The position numbers and the translations under genes are program-made. The notes beneath the pieces were generated by a model, which was not told where the DNA came from, made no database searches, and saw only the letters and a list, made by a program, of their open reading frames with translations. From positions 1 through 42,128 of the forward strand of contig JAAZNL010000025.1 of the NCBI GenBank assembly GCA_012798315.1: a stretch of DNA of 42,128 nt, read 5' to 3'. Source of the DNA: a candidate division WWE3 bacterium. GTDB taxonomy: Bacteria > Patescibacteriota > WWE3 > UBA101185 > UBA10185. Positions 39,485 to 42,128 of this stretch are shown piece by piece; positions within the stretch are counted from its first letter, which is position 1, and each line of letters opens with the position of its first letter.

Positions 39485-40260
39485 TTTTTAATCAGTACGA
39501 AAACCCTATCGATTCTTTTTACATCTAAAGCGGTCTGAAGTGTTGCTGATTTAAGAGGCTGTGTAGCATCTTCAAAAACTTCTGAAACCTTGCCAATGTA
39601 CAACCCTGGTATATAAATACCATCCTTACCTGAAGTAATAATCATGTCGCCTGTTTTTAGACGTTCTGAGGGTAAAATTTTTTCCAATACAACCGAGGAT
39701 CCATGCTTTCCTAAAACAATACCCTCGGTTTTTCTTTCGCTATCAATGTTATATGCAGTTATGCTTGTGTAAGGTGATGTTATCAATTCGACTTCTGACT
39801 CGATGGGATAAACGTTTGTAACTTTTCCGATCAGATAATTACCTAGTATGACGTTATCACCTGTCTGAACACCTTGTCGTGAGCCTTTGTCTATAATCAC
39901 TGTCGCAGTGGTCAAATCGGTAGGATTACCGCGGACATTTGCAAGCAACAACGGCCGATCTTTTAAACTATCTAAGGATAACCCAAGCTGATTTCGCAAA
40001 AGTTGATTTTCTTCCTCCAAGCGTTTTAGTTCTACAACTCTGGATTCCAAAATCAAATTATCTTCTAGAAGTTTTATGTTTTCTCTTCGTACACTTCGTA
40101 AATTAGAATAAAACAAACTGAAATCTTTTATACCTAAAGCTGTATTTGTTAATCCATATTGTAGCGGCGAGAAAAAATAACCGGCAAATTTATAAACCGG
40201 TTTATGTATGCCGAACAAGCTAAGAAATAATAAAAAAAGGCTTGCCAAAATATATTTCAC
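39481..40260 (-). CDS. mreC: Rod shape-determining protein MreC
   Basis: A 259-residue bitopic protein: N-terminal membrane helix (2-22), coiled coil (about 55-100, ENIKLLEDNLILESRVVELK), then the two-barrel periplasmic-type domain with VIIDKGSRQGVQTGDNVI and LKTGDMIITSGKDGIYIPGL. It activates PBP2. The start is GTG at 40260; the nearby ATG at 40268 is out of frame. A TAAAAT word lies 6 bases before the GTG, which could be a leaderless internal start or chance. Confidence 0.94.
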   Translation of the reverse strand: MKYILASLFLLFLSLFGIHKPVYKFAGYFFSPLQYGLTNTALGIKDFSLFYSNLRSVRRENIKLLEDNLILESRVVELKRLEEENQLLRNQLGLSLDSLKDRPLLLANVRGNPTDLTTATVIIDKGSRQGVQTGDNVILGNYLIGKVTNVYPIESEVELITSPYTSITAYNIDSERKTEGIVLGKHGSSVVLEKILPSERLKTGDMIITSGKDGIYIPGLYIGKVSEVFEDATQPLKSATLQTALDVKRIDRVFVLIKK

Positions 40261-40276
40261 AAAAACATTTTAACAC

Positions 40277-41320
40277 TTAGCCTCCTATTCGGACTTTGTG
40301 TAAAAGATCTTCATTTTCAAGCGCCCTAGCGCATCCTCTTACAACACATGTTAAAGGTTCTTTCGCAACTTTAACCGGAACTTTTAACTCCTGAGTTAAC
40401 AGTTTCTCTATTCCTCGCAGTTGCGATGTACCACCTGCTAAAACAATGCCTTCTCGTACTATATCCGCCATCAGTTCGGCTGGGGTGTCTTCTATCGCAT
40501 CCTTTATTGCATTAATAATTTGCGTTATCGGGGGTTTTAAAGCCTCGCGTATTTCGGAAGGGGTGATTTCGATGGAACGTGGTAAACCGGTTTTCAGATC
40601 TCGCCCTCTAAACACAGATTTATACTGAGATTCTCCCTCTAAGTCTATAACGTTACCGATTGCGATCTTTACCTCCTCGGCGGTACGTTCACCTAAAAGC
40701 AAGTTATATTTGTTTTTCGCATAGTTTACAATTTCCTGATCCATCTCGTCTCCTGCTATACGAATAGACCTATTTACCACAACTCCGCCCAGGGAAATAA
40801 CGGCTATCTCGCTTGTACCGCCTCCCATATCTACTACCATTGTCCCTTTTGGTTCCTCTACCTTAAGATCGGCCCCTAATGCCGCCGCCATAGGTTCTTC
40901 TATTAGATAAACCTTTCGGGCGCCAGATGCCTCAGCAGCATCTATAACCGCTTTACGTTCAACAGGAGTAACTCCAGACGGCACCCCAATCACAATCCTA
41001 GGTTTAGGTATTTTTGGAAATTTTGTGGGAATCTCGTGCACCTGGCGAATAAAATAGGTAATCATTTTTTCTGCAGCGCTAAAATCAGAAATAACTCCAT
41101 TACGAAGGGGTCTAATTGCCAAAATATTGGAAGGAGTTCTTCCCAACATCCGTTTTGCTTCGGAGCCAACCGCCAAAACCTCTTTTGTTTTTTTGTGGAC
41201 TGCTACAACACTAGGTTCACGAACTAATATTCCCTTTCCCTTAACGTATACCAATACATTTGCCGTACCCAGATCCATCCCAATGTCGTACGTCAAAAAG
41301 TTCATTAGTTTTTTCAGCAT
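40277..41320 (-). CDS. mreB: Actin-like rod-shape protein MreB
   Basis: Filament-forming ATPase guiding wall elongation. IGMDLGTANVLVYVKGKG is the phosphate-1 loop, VVDMGGGTSEIAVISLGG phosphate-2, and EGIVLAGGTSQLRGIEKLL the adenosine motif. It has 347 residues from the ATG at 41320; an ATG five codons in is also possible. It heads the mreBCD-mrdA unit. A TATGCT box (41335-41340, minus strand) could be its promoter and overlaps the -35 of the divergent def gene. Confidence 0.97.
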   Translation of the reverse strand: MLKKLMNFLTYDIGMDLGTANVLVYVKGKGILVREPSVVAVHKKTKEVLAVGSEAKRMLGRTPSNILAIRPLRNGVISDFSAAEKMITYFIRQVHEIPTKFPKIPKPRIVIGVPSGVTPVERKAVIDAAEASGARKVYLIEEPMAAALGADLKVEEPKGTMVVDMGGGTSEIAVISLGGVVVNRSIRIAGDEMDQEIVNYAKNKYNLLLGERTAEEVKIAIGNVIDLEGESQYKSVFRGRDLKTGLPRSIEITPSEIREALKPPITQIINAIKDAIEDTPAELMADIVREGIVLAGGTSQLRGIEKLLTQELKVPVKVAKEPLTCVVRGCARALENEDLLHKVRIGG

Positions 41321-41332
41321 AACAAGGTGAGT

Positions 41333-41361
41333 TTAGCATACGAGAGTTGTTAAGGTATAAT
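41333..41361 (+). promoter_or_regulatory. Promoter of leaderless def-fmt
   Basis: TTAGCA (41333-41338), 17-bp spacer, perfect TATAAT (41356-41361), then 6 bases to the ATG at 41368. This is the clearest leaderless arrangement in the window. Confidence 0.7.
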
Positions 41362-41367
41362 ACTCAC

Positions 41368-41904
41368 ATGTCTGTTACGCCAATCGTAAAAGTACCTAGC
41401 AAGGTACTGACAAGTAAATGTGAAAAAGTCAAAAAAGGTGATCCTGAACTAAAACCGCTGGTGGAAAATCTCGTGGATACCCTTGATAACGCTCAAAACC
41501 CCCAGGGAGCCGGTTTAGCCGCCCCTCAGATAGGGGTGTTAAAGCGGGTCTTAATCGCCAGAAATTTTTATGAAGATCCGGGCAATACTAACTTAACAAA
41601 ATTTGAAAATGTAGTATTTATTAACCCTAAAATCGTAAGCCATTCCAAAGAAACTGATGTAGACTGGGAAGGCTGCTTAAGTATTCCTGATACTTACGGT
41701 AAGGTTCAAAGGTACAGTCAGGTTAAAGTTAGAACCGAAGACTTAGATGGGCAGGAGTTTACGGTAAAAGCATCAGGGTTTTTCGCAAGGACAATTCAGC
41801 ATGAAATTGACCATTTAGACGGCATATTATTTACCACCAAACTAATCGGGAATAAAGTTACCGAAGAGCAGTTGGATAATATAATAGCCGCAGAAGAGGA
41901 ATAA
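41368..41904 (+). CDS. def: Peptide deformylase
   Basis: Removes the formyl group from new proteins. The three motifs are GAGLAAPQIGV (48-57), EGCLSIPD with the metal ligand C103, and QHEIDHLDG with H145, E146 and H149. It has 178 residues. The ATG at 41368 lies 6 bases after TATAAT; an in-frame ATG seven codons earlier lies upstream of that box and is rejected. It is followed one base later by fmt, the enzyme that adds the same formyl group to initiator tRNA. Confidence 0.97.
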   Translation: MSVTPIVKVPSKVLTSKCEKVKKGDPELKPLVENLVDTLDNAQNPQGAGLAAPQIGVLKRVLIARNFYEDPGNTNLTKFENVVFINPKIVSHSKETDVDWEGCLSIPDTYGKVQRYSQVKVRTEDLDGQEFTVKASGFFARTIQHEIDHLDGILFTTKLIGNKVTEEQLDNIIAAEEE

Positions 41905-41905
41905 T

Positions 41906-42128
41906 ATGAGTAATTTAAAGGTGGCATTTTTTGGCACCTCCGATAGATCCATAGCAATCCTGGAAGCCTTAAAATCCAATTTCACATTGTCTTTGTGCGT
42001 TACAAAAAGTGACGTCAACGTTGGAAGACACCAGGAGAAAAAAGAAACAGGTGTAAAAGCATGGGCTAAAGCAAATAACATTAAACTAGTTACTATCGGG
42101 TCTTTAAAAGGTTTAGAACTAGAGGATG
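41906..42128 (+). CDS. fmt: Methionyl-tRNA formyltransferase, cut by the window edge
   Basis: The first 74 codons are visible. MSNLKVAFFGTSDRSIAILE matches the FFGTSxFS-LE start of Fmt, followed by LSLCVTKSDVNVGRHQEKKETG, the usual V-T-x-PD-x-x-x-GR region, and a VKAWAKANNIKL helix. The ATG lies one base after the def stop, with GAGGA 5 bases upstream. The C-terminal part lies outside the window. Confidence 0.88.
   Translation, partial: MSNLKVAFFGTSDRSIAILEALKSNFTLSLCVTKSDVNVGRHQEKKETGVKAWAKANNIKLVTIGSLKGLELED

Noticed and set aside
1-42128. Possible UGA recoding as in some CPR lineages
   Set aside because: Several well-defined proteins end at TGA with the next gene directly following (3963, 20591, 30355, 30663, 39481), and no family needs read-through of TGA.

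Overview
The window looks like chromosomal DNA of a Candidate Phyla Radiation (Patescibacteria) bacterium. The reasons are that the genes are densely packed with 1-4 base overlaps, many enzymes are shortened (YebC 179, YbeY 101, EF-Ts 151, Pth 164 residues), and several families look specific to this radiation. The rpsF-ssb-rpsR cluster also has no rplI (L9) next to it, as reported for lineages such as Microgenomates and Katanobacteria. I infer that level of placement only; no rRNA is present to settle it. UGA is a normal stop here (for example at 574, 3963 and 20591), so this is not a UGA-recoding lineage. No insertion sequence, prophage, CRISPR array or rRNA was seen.

Layout. 1-573 holds no convincing gene but has an exact DnaA-box word, a 20-bp direct repeat and AT-rich DNA. 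574-2416 (-) is yebC-ruvC-membrane protein, divergent from a TPR gene (2483-3169, +). 3181-6506 (-) is a CPR-type coiled-coil protein coupled to a membrane-anchored VirB4/TraG-like ATPase. 6577-12836 (-) runs from a metallo-hydrolase and dnaB through tRNA-Leu(CAA) and efp to an Lgt-like/DksA fusion, a mini-LspA, a lone receiver domain, an RluD-type synthase and a degenerate LCP-LytR_C protein. 12897-15285 (+) is an EamA transporter, rpmE and prfA. 15282-22128 (-) has htrA, ctpA with two uncharacterised genes, rpsR-ssb-rpsF and ychF. 22191-23487 (-) is an unknown gene plus a 47-codon ORF. 23556-25511 (+) is a large secreted surface protein. 25525-29209 (-) is cysS, recR and dnaX. 29318-29521 (+) is a GC-rich orphan cassette. 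29555-30854 (-) is rpsU-yqeY-ybeY-pth. 31074-34165 (-) is rpsB-tsf, frr and rseP. 34393-41320 (-) is topA, a small membrane gene and mreBCD-mrdA. 41368 to the end (+) is def-fmt, with fmt cut by the window edge.

Most of the window is information processing (replication, recombination, translation, tRNA charging, N-terminal formyl/deformylation) and cell envelope (rod-shape genes, proteases, LCP-like and surface proteins). Many transcription units appear to start leaderless: a TANNNT-like -10 box lies 6-9 bases before the start codon with no Shine-Dalgarno. A few genes have a full promoter, leader and Shine-Dalgarno (rpsF, the 67-aa ORF, the 96-aa ORF). rpsB has a promoter followed by a strongly structured leader of about 160 nt.

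The most interesting items are: (i) a catalytically dead Lgt-like membrane domain fused to a DksA zinc finger, overlapping a 3-helix LspA-like protein that keeps both catalytic aspartates; (ii) the rpsB leader RNA; (iii) widespread leaderless starts; (iv) YebC lacking its inserted domain; (v) an LCP-like protein with both signature arginines replaced by leucine; (vi) a foreign-looking 67-aa gene whose terminator lies inside the end of pth.
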